Shown here in pieces: positions 7,047 to 16,428 of a DNA stretch of 20,598 nucleotides. The translations under genes and the position numbers were made by a program. The DNA lies in contig SZWC01008645.1 of NCBI GenBank assembly GCA_023375785.1, positions 20,826 to 41,423 on the forward strand, in the 5' to 3' direction. How positions within the stretch are numbered: position 1 is the stretch's first letter; every line of letters starts with the position of its first letter. This DNA is from Penium margaritaceum. Lineage: Eukaryota > Streptophyta > Zygnematophyceae > Desmidiales > Peniaceae. The notes under the pieces were generated by a model, which worked only from the letters and a program-made list of their open reading frames with translations, did not search any database and was not told the DNA's origin.

Positions 7047-9715
7047 ATGTGCAGCAGCAATCTTGGACTGATTTCACTCTGATGTGTACGGACCATTCTG
7101 CCCTCCTTCAAACGGAGGCAACAAGTACTTCTTGACCTTCATCGATGACCACACTCGTAAGATGTGGATGTACTTCCTCAAGACAAAGGGAGATTTCAAG
7201 GAGAAGCTACAAGAGTTTGTCGCAATAGTAGAGCGACAGACAAAGAAGAAGGTCAAGGTACTGCTTCGGACAACAGTGGTGAGTACGAGGGATGCAAAGG
7301 CTGGTTGAGCCAACACGGCATCAACCACCAAACCACCACGCCTTACACCCCCCAAAATAATGGCGTTACCAAGCAGATGAACCAGACTATCCTCGGCATG
7401 ACACGAAGCATGCTCTTGGACGCTAAACTCCCACCTCGCTTTTGGGCTGAAGCTGCAAGAACTACTTGTTACCTTGTGAATCTCACTCCAGCAGCCGCGC
7501 TTGGAAGGCGTGGCAAGAAGCAGCAAGAGAAGCAGCTCGGGACACCATAGGAGGCTTGGTCAGAAAAGAAGCCAGATGCCTCACACTTGAGGTTCTTTGG
7601 CTGTACTACCTAGGCAAAGATCCAAGCAGGAGAAGGAAGTGGCAAGTTGGATGCACGTGCTCGCAAGTGTGTAATGGTCGGATACGACACTGTATACAAG
7701 ACGTACAGGCTGTGGGACCAAGCGGCTGGAAAGCTCATCAGGAGCCGAGATATCGAGTTTGAAGAAAGGACCATCAGCAAAGGAGAGTCCCTGGATCCCG
7801 TCCATGCTCCCAAATCAGGAGAGTGGGTTGGGTTGCTTGAGTCAGGTGATCAGGCACCTGAGAACTGGTAGATGGTGCCAATGAAGGATGTTGCAGGGAG
7901 AAAGACTGTGCAGGCTGACACAGCGACGGACTCTGACACTAAGTCTGACTCGTCCAAGGCTTCTAAGTCAAACTTTGAGGCCGATGGCTCTTCCTCAAAG
8001 AGGGGATCACTCGTAATATAGGAGCAACAAAAGCAATTAAGCCTTGATACCACCAGCAATTCTTCAACGTAGTACGCGCCAGAAGAAACCTTCGTCCAAG
8101 TTAAGAGTTTGAAATGGACCGGACTCAGCTGGTCATGCTTGGCTCAGGGAGAGCCTGTGACCGTAACGGAGGCTATGAACATACCAGATGCGGCCAAGTG
8201 GAAGGAGGCGATGGATAGCGATCTCGCATCCATTGAAGAGTACGAAACATGGGTTCTGGTGGACAGGTCCCCAAATGCGTACGTGGTAGGGTGAAAGTGG
8301 GTACTCTAGAAAAAGTTCAAGCTGGATGATACTATCGACAAGTACAAGGCAAGAGTTCTGGTGAAGTGGTTTCCCAGCGTGTAGGCTCAGAGTACGAGGA
8401 GACCTTCGTGCCTGTCGTCACCTTTGCCTCCATCAGATTCATGTTGGGCATCGCTACTGTAGAAGATCTGGAGATCCACCAGATGGATGTCAAGACAACT
8501 TTCCTCTACAAGAATCGAGACAAAGAAGTACTGATGGAAGTGCCCGAGGGAGTGAAAGCTCTAGAGGGCAAGATTTGCAAACTGGTCAAAGCACTCTACG
8601 GGCTAAAACAAGCTCCAAGGATGTGGTACAAGGAGATGGACGGCTTCATAGCCGGGCTTACCTTCACGGACTGCCGGAACGACCCTAGTGTCTATGTGTG
8701 GGAGGATGAGCAAGGCTTATACTGTACGTGGATGACCTGATCATCTGCTTGTCATCAGTCGAGATGTTGAACAAGCTGAAGATAGATCTCAGTAACAGGT
8801 TCAAGATGAAGGATATGGGTCCGCTCAAGTTCTACCTCAGGATAGCCATCCACCGCAATTGAGCAACACGCACCATGGAGTTGAACCAGACCATGTACAT
8901 CATGGAGGTCCTGAAGCACTACAACATGGAGGACTACAAGTCCATCTGTACACCCATGACAACAGACATCAAGCTCTCCTCATCCATGAGCCCCAGCACG
9001 GAAGCAGAATGGCGTGAGATGGAGAACATTCTCTACCAGTCTGCTATTGGCTACCTCATGTATGCCATGGTGGGAATACGCCCTGATATTTGCTATCTCG
9101 TGGGACAAGTGAGCAGGTTTGTCGCCAATCCAGGGCCACAGCACTGGTAAGCAGTCAAGCGTATCATGCGCTATCTACAGAAGACACGATACATGGGACT
9201 CCGGTTTGGAGGCCAAGAGGGATCTGACCCGTTGCTGGTGGTGTGCTACACAGACGCAAACTAGGGAGGAAGAATCGATGACAGAAAGACTACCTCGGGC
9301 TTTGTGTGCCTCCTGAACGGTGGTGCAGTCTCCTTGGCAAGCACATAGCAAGACTGTGTCTCCCGCTCTACCGCTGAGGCAGAGTATATTGCTCTATCAA
9401 AAGCATGGAAGGAGATAGTGGCTACGCAGTTTGCTTGCCGAGATGAAAGTACCACAAACGGAAGCAACAGAGGTCCCCATCGACAATAAGAGTGGCATGA
9501 AAATGGCACAGGATGACGTCATCTCCCGGCGGACCAAGTACATCGACATCAGGTACCGATACTCACAGGACCTGGTCGCAAAGGAGATCGTGGACCTGGA
9601 ATACGTGGAGACAAAGAAGATGCTCGCAGATTGCATGACAAAGGCACTGGATAGCGAATTGCACTCTGTAGGTACTGGAGGCATTGGTGTGGATAACCCA
9701 ACGGACGAAGACTGA
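7047..9715 (+). pseudogene. Copia-B right pol fragment: integrase core, reverse transcriptase, RNase H
   Basis: Integrase resumes with HSDVYGPF and KYFLTFIDDHTRKMWMYFL (7075-7190). A frameshift near 7270-7290 moves the SDNSGEY region to another frame. The catalytic glutamate motif normally NGVxER reads NGVTKQ, so Glu is Lys at 7371. TAG at 7548-7550 and several later stops break the linker. Reverse transcriptase follows in pieces: [45 protein letters not shown] box is still readable near 8731-8742, but in a frame separated from its upstream half. RNase H remnants (STAEAEYIAL, HTKYIDIRY-like) run to a TGA at 9713-9715. The closest relative in the window is Copia-C. The element cannot encode a working polyprotein. 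Confidence 0.88.
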
Positions 9716-9767
9716 GGCCAGGACTACTGGAGAGAAGAGAGATCCCACAGCTAATGGGCATAGGTAC

Positions 9768-9778
9768 AAGGGAGAGTT
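9768..9778 (+). promoter_or_regulatory. Polypurine tract of Copia-B
   Basis: AAGGGAGAGTT immediately precedes TGTTG at 9779. Copia-C has the near-identical AAGGGAGAGAT before its own LTR, which supports both assignments. Confidence 0.75.
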
Positions 9779-9838
9779 TGTTGACCAGATATGCTCCTTG
9801 TCCATCGCTGACATTTGGATAGGCACAGGACAGACTAC

Positions 9839-9918
9839 GCATGCACTGCTCCTTTGGAGTAAGTCCCCTAAGTCTAGTCCCAATAGACAAGGCATACACT
9901 GCTCCTTTAGAGCAAGTC
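9839..9918 (+). repeat. Internal direct repeat in the Copia-B LTR
   Basis: A unit of about 27 bases beginning GCATGCACTGCTCCTTTGG at 9839 recurs at 9892 as GCATACACTGCTCCTTTAG, a spacing of 53 bases. Each unit can fold through CTCC-TTT-GGAG or its variant. The Copia-C LTR has only one such unit, near 13018, so the second unit was gained in the B lineage or lost in C. Confidence 0.75.
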
Positions 9919-10243
9919 TCCTTGGTCTAAACTGGATAGTATAGCCAGCAAACACTACCTAGGACAACTCCTTGTGGCTTAGACGTTCCAGAGTTAGTCT
10001 CTGGAGTGAGAGGTCACTGGGTCATATCTCAGCCCAGTTACTAATTTTCTATGTGACCATAAGGGGGACAGGAAGGTTCTAAGAGGCATCTTATAATATT
10101 CCAAAGTCCTTCCTGGTGGCTGGTGCCACTTGGCGGTCCCAGGGACTGCCATGTAGGCAGGAGGATGACGCAATCCAGATTGTCCCCAAAGTGGCTCATC
10201 CTAGGAGCAACTCCGCGCCTAGGCTAGAGGCCGGCTCTAGGAC

Positions 10244-10250
10244 TATAAGA
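10244..10250 (+). promoter_or_regulatory. TATA box of the Copia-B LTR
   Basis: TATAAGA lies in CTAGGACTATAAGAACC. The matching place in the Copia-C LTR reads CTAGGACTGTATGTACC near 13309-13326, a decayed form. Position within the LTR and agreement between copies support a core promoter. Activity is not shown. Confidence 0.5.
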
Positions 10251-10557
10251 ACCTGTCGGTTGCGTGTCATTGAGTATAGTTCTTACCTTTGAGACTTTGA
10301 TAGAGTTGTCCACCAAAGGTAGAAACTAAAGAAGCAATGGTTGGTCTAAGCCCCAGGAGTTCGCTCTTCGCGCGAAAGTGACCAGGTGCTAAGGACATAG
10401 CATAAGGAAGTGATTCCTATGAAGTGCTCAGTATGGAACCTTGGCTGTAAGGGTGATATCATCTCTTGGTTGTAATACCAAGAGCAGTCGGTGGGAACCA
10501 TTGTGTCAGAACCCGTTTTTGAGACCGTCGCCTCAGGCAGGTTGATTCTAAGCTTCT

Positions 10558-10679
10558 CGTGTTTTGCTCAGGGAGAGCTGCTCACTGTGGCTAAGACGCT
10601 AGCAAGGCCTGATGTGGCCAAGTGGAAGGAGGCGGTGGACAGCTAGCTTGCATCCATCGAAGAAAATGGCACATGGATG
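10558..10679 (+). pseudogene. Copia-C reverse transcriptase, first part before the solo LTR
   Basis: It encodes FAQGELLTV, then DVAKWKEAVDS, an in-frame TAG, then LASIEENGTWM, matching the RVT_2 start in Copia-B (LAQGEPVTV...AKWKEAMDSDLASIEE). The match ends precisely at the target-site duplication. With the LTR and one duplication copy set aside, the frame runs straight on into the second part. Confidence 0.8.
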
Positions 10680-11423
10680 TGTTGGATCTGGAGGAGAGAG
10701 GGAGTCTTGGAGCAGCGAGCATGTGGGACTGAAAGGGCATCAGTTGTGCTGAAGAATGATTGTTGAATCACTCAAAATGATGGAGTGTATATAGAGCTAG
10801 AGCTTGGGCAAGTCAGCCCTCTCACAAGCCACACCACTTAGCCATGGAGGCTAAGGTTGACACACTAGAGTCCACAATCTCACACAAGGGAGGAAATCAG
10901 CCCAACAATCAGGCTGACCAGCCACACACGACCTAGAGAGCTAGAGAATGCTCTCATGGCACACTCCTAGTGGTCACATCACCCACAAACTCATGGAGAA
11001 TCGCCATGTGTCCATGGCTAGCACACAAGGATCTCACCTCACCTAAAAAGTAAGGTGAGGTACCTTTATCCTAGTCAGCACACTCTGACAAGGCAATCCT
11101 AAGACCAAGGACCTTTTTGGAAATTTCTCCCATCAGGTCTTGACCCTGGACCTCTTGCCTTTTTCTTTTCTCAGGCTAAGGCATGGAGCCATAGCCCATG
11201 GCCACCCAGACATCGGCGGTCCATGACCCCTGAAACTTCGAAAATTCATATCTCCCAATCCGACCGTTGGATCGGCCTGAAACTTGGACCGTAGATAATT
11301 TGCCACCTGATCTTTCCAATGGTGAAGACGGATTGATGATCAGACCAGGCATCTGCAAGTTTCGTGGAATCTTGCTCCTGTGGACCTGAAACAGAGCCGG
11401 ACGGCTCCTTTCCCAACAGGATG
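10675..11423. repeat. 5-bp target-site duplication GGATG flanking the solo LTR
   Basis: GGATG at 10675-10679 and GGATG at 11419-11423 bracket the LTR exactly. Five bases is the normal Ty1/copia duplication length. The interrupted reading frame is restored when one copy is counted, which independently supports the boundaries. Confidence 0.92.
10680..11418 (-). mobile_element. Solo LTR of the Copia-A family (minus orientation)
   Basis: The reverse complement is a full-length LTR: TGTTGGGAAAGGAGCC start at 11418, TGTTGGATCTGG (reverse of CCAGATCCAACA) at the 10680 end, 739 bp, the same length as the Copia-A 3' LTR. It has no internal region and is flanked by matching duplications, so it most likely arose by LTR-LTR recombination that removed the rest of a complete element. 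A TATA-like TATATAG lies near 10788-10794, and the U3 hairpin is kept. Confidence 0.93.
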
Positions 11424-12868
11424 CTGGTGGACAGACCCGGTAAAGCTCACGTGGTGGCCTCAAAGTAGTTGCTCAGGTTGAAGCGGAAGCAAGATGATAG
11501 CATCGACACGTACAAGGCAAGGGTCGTGGCGAAAGGATTCTCACAGTGCGTAGGGTCTGAGTAGGATGAGACATTCACAGCGGTTAACATGTTTGCCTTA
11601 ATCAGGTCCCTGCTTGCCTTTGCTGCTGCCAAAGACCTTGAGATCGACCACATGGATGTCAAGAGATCTTTCCTTTAGAGGAAGCTCAACAAGGAGGTAC
11701 TAATGGAGGTACCCAAAGGTGTCAAAGCACCCGAGGATAAGGTGTGCAAGGTGGTGAAGGCGTTGTACGGGCTGAAACAGGTCCACGGATCTGGTACAAG
11801 GAGATGGATAACTTCATGGCTGAGATCTCCTTTGCACATTGCAAGAATGATGCCAGCGTCTATGTGGAGGAGGACGAATGTGGCTTGCTGCTCATGGCAT
11901 TGTAGGTGGACAATCTCATCATGTGTTCTTCCTTGCAGGAAGCCCTTACAGACCTCAAGAAAAATCTGGCCAGCAGGTTTAAGATGAAGGACATGGGACC
12001 TCTGGAGTACTACATCGAGATTGCTGTTCACCAGAACCGCAAACCAGGTACCATCGAGCTCAACCAGACCAAGTACATCATGGACCTCTTGAAGCGCTAC
12101 AACATGGAGGATTGTGAACCCGTCAGCACCCCCATACCCTCCCACTGCAAGCTCTCCTCCTCCATGTCACCAAGCAACGAGGCAGACCGACGGGAGATGC
12201 AAACCATTCCGTACCAGTCTACTGTTCGGAGCCTCATGTACGTGATGGTGGGAACGCGGCCTGACATTGTTTATGCGGTAGGTGAGGTGAGTAGGCTTGT
12301 CACCAACCCTGGGCTAGAACATTACCTCAAAAAGACTCGGCATGTCGGACTTCGGTTTGGAGGTCTAGAAGGATCAGAGTTATTGCAAATAACATGCTAC
12401 AGTGACGCGAACTGGGAAGGACAGAGTGATGACAAGAAGTCTAGCTCTGGGTTTGTCTGTGTTCTCAACGGTGCTACGGTCTCGTGAGCAAGCAGCAAGC
12501 AAGAATGTCTCTCGCTTTCTACTGCTGAGGTGGAGTATATTGCACTCTCCGAAGTGTGTAAGGAAAGACAGTGGTTTCACAGTTTCCTTGGTGAGATCAA
12601 GGCACCACAATAGCAAGCAACAGTCATCCATATCGACAACCAAAGTGACATCACTATGGCAGAGGATGACATGATCTCCCGGCATACAAAGCACATTGAT
12701 ATTCAGTACCACTACTCACGTGACCTTGTCGCCAAGGATATCGTGGAACTGGAGTACGTCGCAAGCAAGAAAATGCTTGCGGACTTCATGCCAAAGCCAC
12801 TAGACAGCGACTTGCATGTTGCAGGTGCTCAAGGAATCGGCATGGTGGATACAAGAGATAAGAACTAA
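11419..12868 (+). pseudogene. Copia-C reverse transcriptase and RNase H, second part
   Basis: It continues with LVDRPGKAHVV, an in-frame TAG where KW is expected, KARVVAKGFS, IDHMDVK, MEVPKGVKAPEDKVCKVVKALYGLKQ, then a frameshift near 11785. The catalytic YVDD reads stop-VDN at 11903-11914, so the tyrosine is a TAG and the last Asp is Asn: polymerase activity is lost. An open frame of 193 codons (11906-12487) spans the connection and the start of RNase H (CYSDANW), with about ten codons deleted before KKTRH. A TGA follows VS where Trp is usual, then STAEVEYIAL and HTKHIDIQYHYSRD, ending at 12868. Several stops fit Trp-to-stop changes. Confidence 0.85.
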
Positions 12869-12955
12869 CAACCAAGAAAGTTGACGTGTACAAACACAAC
12901 CTAGAGTTATAGGCACGTGGCGAAGAAAACTACCATAGCAGGTAGCCTAAGGTGT

Positions 12956-12966
12956 AAGGGAGAGAT
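12956..12966 (+). promoter_or_regulatory. Polypurine tract of Copia-C
   Basis: AAGGGAGAGAT directly precedes TGTTGTTC at 12967, the same arrangement as in Copia-B. About 90 bases of non-coding sequence separate it from the end of pol. Confidence 0.75.
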
Positions 12967-13656
12967 TGTTGTTCTTCTATGTCCATGGCCATTGCTATGG
13001 CTTGACGGACAGGTTGGGCATGCACTGCTCCCTTGGAGTAAGTCCTCTAAACCTTGTTCGTGGTGCAAGTCCAAGTGAGATACCATAAGTGTAGGACAAC
13101 GGATAGCATGTTGGACTTAGGAACAACAAAGCCTGGGATTGAGTCGATGTGTGTACAAGGTTTTTGACCTTTCCAGCATGAGGGAAGTTTCTTAGACTTT
13201 TCTCCATGCATGAGGAGAGTGCACCACTTGGCGGTCAGTGCATGTGCCAATTGGCGGACTACAGAGACCACCCCAAAAGTGCCACTAGCCACACACCTTA
13301 GAAGCCAGGCCTAGGACTGTATGTACCAGGCTCATTCCTCGTTCTAATTATATAATCTGGCCTTAGATGCTCCTCACAGAGTTATCTAACTAAGGAACAG
13401 TATACTTCCTTAGTTAGTTATCTAACTAAAGAAGACACAGGTTGATCTTAGCCCTAGGAGTAAGTCTTTGACTAGCACCTCGTGCAAAACTGACCAAGTG
13501 GACACAGTTACCAGCAAGTTATAGCCTAAGAACTACTCAATGTGGAACCATGAACTTGAGGGTGATATCTTCTCCTAGCTGAAACGCTAGGTCTGGACAA
13601 CAGGTGCTATTGTATTAGTCCGGTTTTCTAGTCCGTTTACCTCAGGCCGGTTGACA
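12967..13656 (+). repeat. 3' LTR of Copia-C
   Basis: This 690-bp LTR starts TGTTGTTCTTC after the polypurine tract and ends GGTTGACA, giving proper TG...CA termini. It shares blocks with the Copia-B LTR near the start (GCATGCACTGCTCCCTTGG) and the end (CCTCAGGCCGGTTGA). Right after it, at 13657, antisense A-like integrase sequence starts without a gap, so this is an insertion or recombination boundary. Confidence 0.82.
13386..13417 (+). repeat. Perfect 12-bp inverted repeat in the Copia-C LTR
   Basis: CTAACTAAGGAA (13386-13397) and TTCCTTAGTTAG (13406-13417) are exactly complementary, with an 8-base loop CAGTATAC. A third partial copy, TATCTAACTAAAG, follows at about 13420. The Copia-B LTR has only a simple ACTAAAG here, so the hairpin is a local addition. 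Confidence 0.8.
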
Positions 13657-14578
13657 AGTTGGACTGCGGTTTTTCATGTAGACTATAGTTCTCGCGGCTT
13701 CGGCCAAGAAGTCGTAGGTCAGTAGAGCCGCGTGCAGCATGGAGCGTGTCGACTCAATGATGGTATGGTTTGCGTATTTTGCTAAAACATTCTACTACGG
13801 CGAGTATGATGTAGTATACTACGCCTTGATGCCAGTTGTTGCGAGGTTGTCCTGCAAGTCCTTATAAAGGTATTCTCCGCCACGGTTGTTGTATATTGCC
13901 TTGATCTTCTTGGTAATCAGGTTCTCCATCATTGTCTTTAAGTCCTTGAACCTGTTAAAACACTGGTCCTTGGAAGCAAGGTAGTACAGAGCAGTGTATC
14001 GGTTGAAATCATCAATAAACATTAGGAAGTACCTATAGTCTCCAAAGCTCTCGATCTGCACCGGGCCACAAAAATCTATGAAGACCAGCTCCAGCATGTC
14101 CTTTGCACGCTCTTTTGCTCTAGAGAATGCCTCACAATCCTGCTTACCCTCCAAACAGCGAATTTAGAACTATTGTTTAAAATTGGAGATGGTTGTTAAG
14201 TTACACACCATCTGTCTGTTTCACGTTGCTACAAGGTACGCATACCGATATTGCCGTAGTGTGTATGCCTGATTTTACCATCTTTCACATATACTACTAT
14301 TATAAGACTCTCCTGATAAGGGATATAGGTTACCCCCAACATGCGGTACATGTCACCTTCCTTCACTGATGTAAGGAGATTCTCTCGTGTTTTTCTCTTG
14401 AAGATGTAGTCATAGTCGTTGTCTAAGATAACTTGTAGTCCCATGTTGGCGAGGGATCACACTGAGGTAAGGTTGAACACACCATGAGGTACACGCCGTA
14501 TGCCATGGAATATTCCCACTTTCATGACATGCAGGATCTGGAACCACATCTCCACAATCACAATCCCCTCAGTATACT
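13657..14578 (-). pseudogene. Copia-D, decayed A-related GAG-pre-integrase and integrase fragment
   Basis: Read on the minus strand, it matches Copia-A from IVEMW (14560s) through GVFNL, the segment VKEGDMYRMLGVTYIP (ORF 14444-14229), HTHYGNIGMRTL, then EGKQDCEAFS and FIDDFNRYTALYYLASKDQ (ORF 14154-13819), and frame-shifted YDFLAEA ending at the equivalent of NRSPT. The first catalytic position reads FIDF (HTDL in A), keeping Asp. The second, SDRGGEY, reads NNRGGEY, so Asp is lost. Stops interrupt the CxxC region and the segment after GIKA. It is more diverged from Copia-A than F or G. Both ends abut 3' ends of B/C-type LTRs. Confidence 0.82.
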
Positions 14579-14724
14579 ATCAACCTACCTGAGGCGACGG
14601 TCTAGAAAACAGGTTCCGACACAATGGTTCCCGCCGACCGCTCTTGGTATTACAATCAAGAGGTGATATCACCCTTAGAGCCAAGGTTCCACATTGAGGA
14701 GTTCATAGGAATCACTTCTATTGA
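14579..14724 (-). repeat. Fragment of a B/C-type LTR, minus orientation
   Basis: The reverse complement matches the last 135-145 bases of the Copia-B LTR, for example TCTTGGTTGTAATACCAAGA-like and CCTCAGGTAGGTTGA. It is closer to B than to C. Its 3' end faces Copia-D and its inner end stops near 14724, so it is truncated. It may be the edge of another element that inserted into D, or a rearrangement breakpoint. Confidence 0.78.
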
Positions 14725-15599
14725 AATTTACATACCAGGATCTTTAGGAGTCTTCAGATACAGTACCCTGATTGGTCAACTTTCTCAATCCTTTACTGAA
14801 CTGTCGGTGATACTCCCTCATACACGTGCTACTACTCTTTACACACATAGGCACTCTTGCCTGAATAATGTCACTGACTGTGCGATTCAAGGGGGCGAGC
14901 TGAAGGCATAGTTACACGACTCGTCTCACAAGCTTTCCAATGGTACCAAGATTGCTTAGAATGATTACACACAGACGAAGTAATAGCAAATACAAAACTA
15001 CGGCTACTTGTATGTCTATACTACCTAAGAGCAGAAAAGTACAAGTGTTGAGGAGTCCGGTAATCCTGTGTCTTCGGGTTCTCACCCACAAGATCTGCCG
15101 GACACTGCTCGATGATCTCCGATCATCGGCAGACCAAGGATGGCAGATGCCCAGCGCCCTCGGTACGATCCACGGACGAGATCGTCCGGATGTACGGTAG
15201 CCTCTCGTAGTCACCGATCTCTCGGTCGGTCGTCTTGAGATGACGGAAGGACCGCACCTTTTGACTCGGCGACGGCCGTGATTCTCCCCACTGCCTTTGC
15301 GTGATTCAGGAGCGCCAGATCCATCTTTACAAAGGGCAGTGTCTTGCGCGTGCTGCTGGTCCTTGCCACGTCAGCAGACTCAGGGTCGAGAGGAGCTCAT
15401 CCTCGCACTCTCACTTCGTCTGCCGAACCACACGCCCTGTGTATCCAAAACCTGGCAAGATATATGTCGTCTGGTGGAGTTGTTCTGTCAACTCTCTGGA
15501 GCTCCCATAGAGTGAGTAGAGAGAGTAGGGCTGCGGATAGATGGATCAGTGGGACACCTGAAGAGGCCTGCCCACAGCCATACCATGCCCCGCCATATA
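14725..15599. other. Unassigned stretch, no recognised gene
   Basis: I find no copia domain or other protein family here. Frames up to about 108 codons exist but lack recognisable motifs and overlap one another. Between 15094 and 15133 two alternative stems can form: CGATGATC/GATCATCG (15110-15117 with 15121-15128) and TCTGCCG/CGGCAGA (15094-15100 with 15127-15133). A CGGACG/CGTCCG pair lies near 15173-15189, and GAGTTG/CAACTC near 15477-15494. This could be LTR or leader sequence of an unknown element, or old intergenic DNA. Confidence 0.5.
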
Positions 15600-15616
15600 G
15601 GATAGACAGGAGGGTC

Positions 15617-15642
15617 GAGAGAGAGATGGGGATCTCTCTCTC
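15617..15642 (+). repeat. Perfect 11-bp GA/TC hairpin followed by a T run
   Basis: GAGAGAGAGAT (15617-15627), loop GGGG, ATCTCTCTCTC (15632-15642) are exactly complementary. A run of seven T follows at 15653-15659. The layout resembles a factor-independent terminator or an organellar 3'-end stem-loop, but in nuclear DNA it may be only a microsatellite palindrome. Confidence 0.65.
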
Positions 15643-16323
15643 GGTCCTCTTGTTTTTTTCCTTTTGTTGATGTTGTGCCGAGCCCAGTAGATCAGTAGAT
15701 GAAGAGGATCAGACGGTTTCCCTTTTTCCAATATTCCCCACCTTGTCGATCCAGCGCTGAGGAAGTTGGAGGCAACAAGTGGAAAAAGAGAAGAAGCCCC
15801 CCCGAGAGAAGAGAGCCGGTAAGATCGGAGGTGCCGAAACAAAAAAACAAGGCGAGGCACGAGAATGCGCAGTAAGAGAAGTTCTCCCCCCGGGCAAACT
15901 GAGCCTCGCGAAGAGAGAGGAAAAAGGGTTCGGAGCAGCAAGACGCGGAATGGACAGTGGGCCGGAGGGAACTTTTTAGCCCGGGCAACGCCCCCGACGG
16001 TTGAGAATTAACTCGATCCCTAGCTGCATACCCCGCCCGGATGAGAAGGAGTGGACCCCCTCTCCCGCATCCGGCCCGCAAGGTGAGCCCGACATCGGCG
16101 GCCCACCCATAGGGGTCTGAGAGAGAAGCCAAAAGGAACAGGATATAGACGGAGAGAAAATGCGCTTGCGAGCGGCGTGGCGCCGGCGGTGAGCAGGGCA
16201 AGGGGAGAGGATGTTGTCGTGTTGCGAGGAGCAAAGCGTGAGGAAGAGAGAACGCGAGGAGGGAGAGGACAGTGGCAGGCAGAAGCAGAAGGAGGGTCGG
16301 GAAAACGGCCATGTGCAACCCGC

Positions 16324-16428
16324 GTCCGTACCAACGTCTCATGTGGGGGGCACGGAAACGGGTAGCGACGACGGTTCCACCGAGAGCACTCTCCGTCCGT
16401 TCCAACGCCTCATATGGAGGGAACGGAA
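16324..16428 (+). repeat. Two-copy direct repeat of about 34 bp
   Basis: Units at 16324-16357 and 16395-16428 share the pattern GTCCGT(A/T)CCAACG(T/C)CTCAT with a matching GGCACGGAA/GGAACGGAA end. By hand count 29 of 34 positions agree, at a spacing of 71 bases. It lies just downstream of the Copia-E pol stop on E's strand, where LTR or 3' untranslated sequence is expected. Confidence 0.65.

Larger units (their letters stand above)
1..10548 (+). mobile_element. Copia-B, decayed Ty1/copia element split by Copia-A
   Basis: The left piece (1-677) encodes the protease/GAG-pre-integrase end of a copia polyprotein. The right piece (7047-9715) picks up in the integrase core and runs through reverse transcriptase and RNase H, followed by a polypurine tract and a 3' LTR (9779 to about 10548). 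Everything between 678 and 7046 belongs to the inserted Copia-A. The 5' LTR, leader and most of gag lie upstream of the window. The two coding pieces do not meet exactly: about 25-30 codons around the integrase CxxC motif are missing relative to Copia-A. Many stops and frameshifts show the element is dead. That the two pieces are one element is inferred from domain order, strand and similar decay. Confidence 0.85.
9779..10548 (+). repeat. 3' LTR of Copia-B
   Basis: It starts TGTTGACC after the polypurine tract and ends near CAGGTTGA(TT), the end also seen in the LTRs at 13656 and 14579. The last bases are changed from the expected CA, so the end is uncertain by a few bases. A TATAAGA box at 10244-10250 marks the likely promoter. 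It is related to the Copia-C LTR mainly in blocks near its start (GCATGCACTGCTCC) and its end. It is longer, partly because of a 53-bp spaced internal duplication. Confidence 0.8.
10549..13656 (+). mobile_element. Copia-C, 5'-truncated in this window, interrupted by a solo LTR
   Basis: The element is visible only from the start of reverse transcriptase (10558) to its 3' LTR end (13656). Its left side abuts the Copia-B LTR, as expected if Copia-B inserted into it, with its gag to integrase half then lying upstream of this window. A 739-bp A-family solo LTR interrupts it at 10680-11418. Its pol is close to that of Copia-B (shared MEVPxGVKA, ALYGLKQ, SSSMSPS, NMEDC/Y motifs), so the two are sister families. 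Confidence 0.8.

Noticed and set aside
670-7051. Target-site duplication ATG(G)TG around Copia-A
   Set aside because: The left flank has an extra G and is followed by filler-like sequence instead of the LTR terminus, so the match is too weak to call.
15094-15642. Small RNA gene or miRNA precursor from the hairpins
   Set aside because: The stems are short (7-11 bp) and isolated, with no tRNA, snoRNA or miRNA-like long foldback.
15600-16200. Mitochondrial DNA insertion
   Set aside because: Composition and the terminator-like hairpin are suggestive, but I cannot name a mitochondrial gene in it. Left as a hypothesis under the unexplained stretch.
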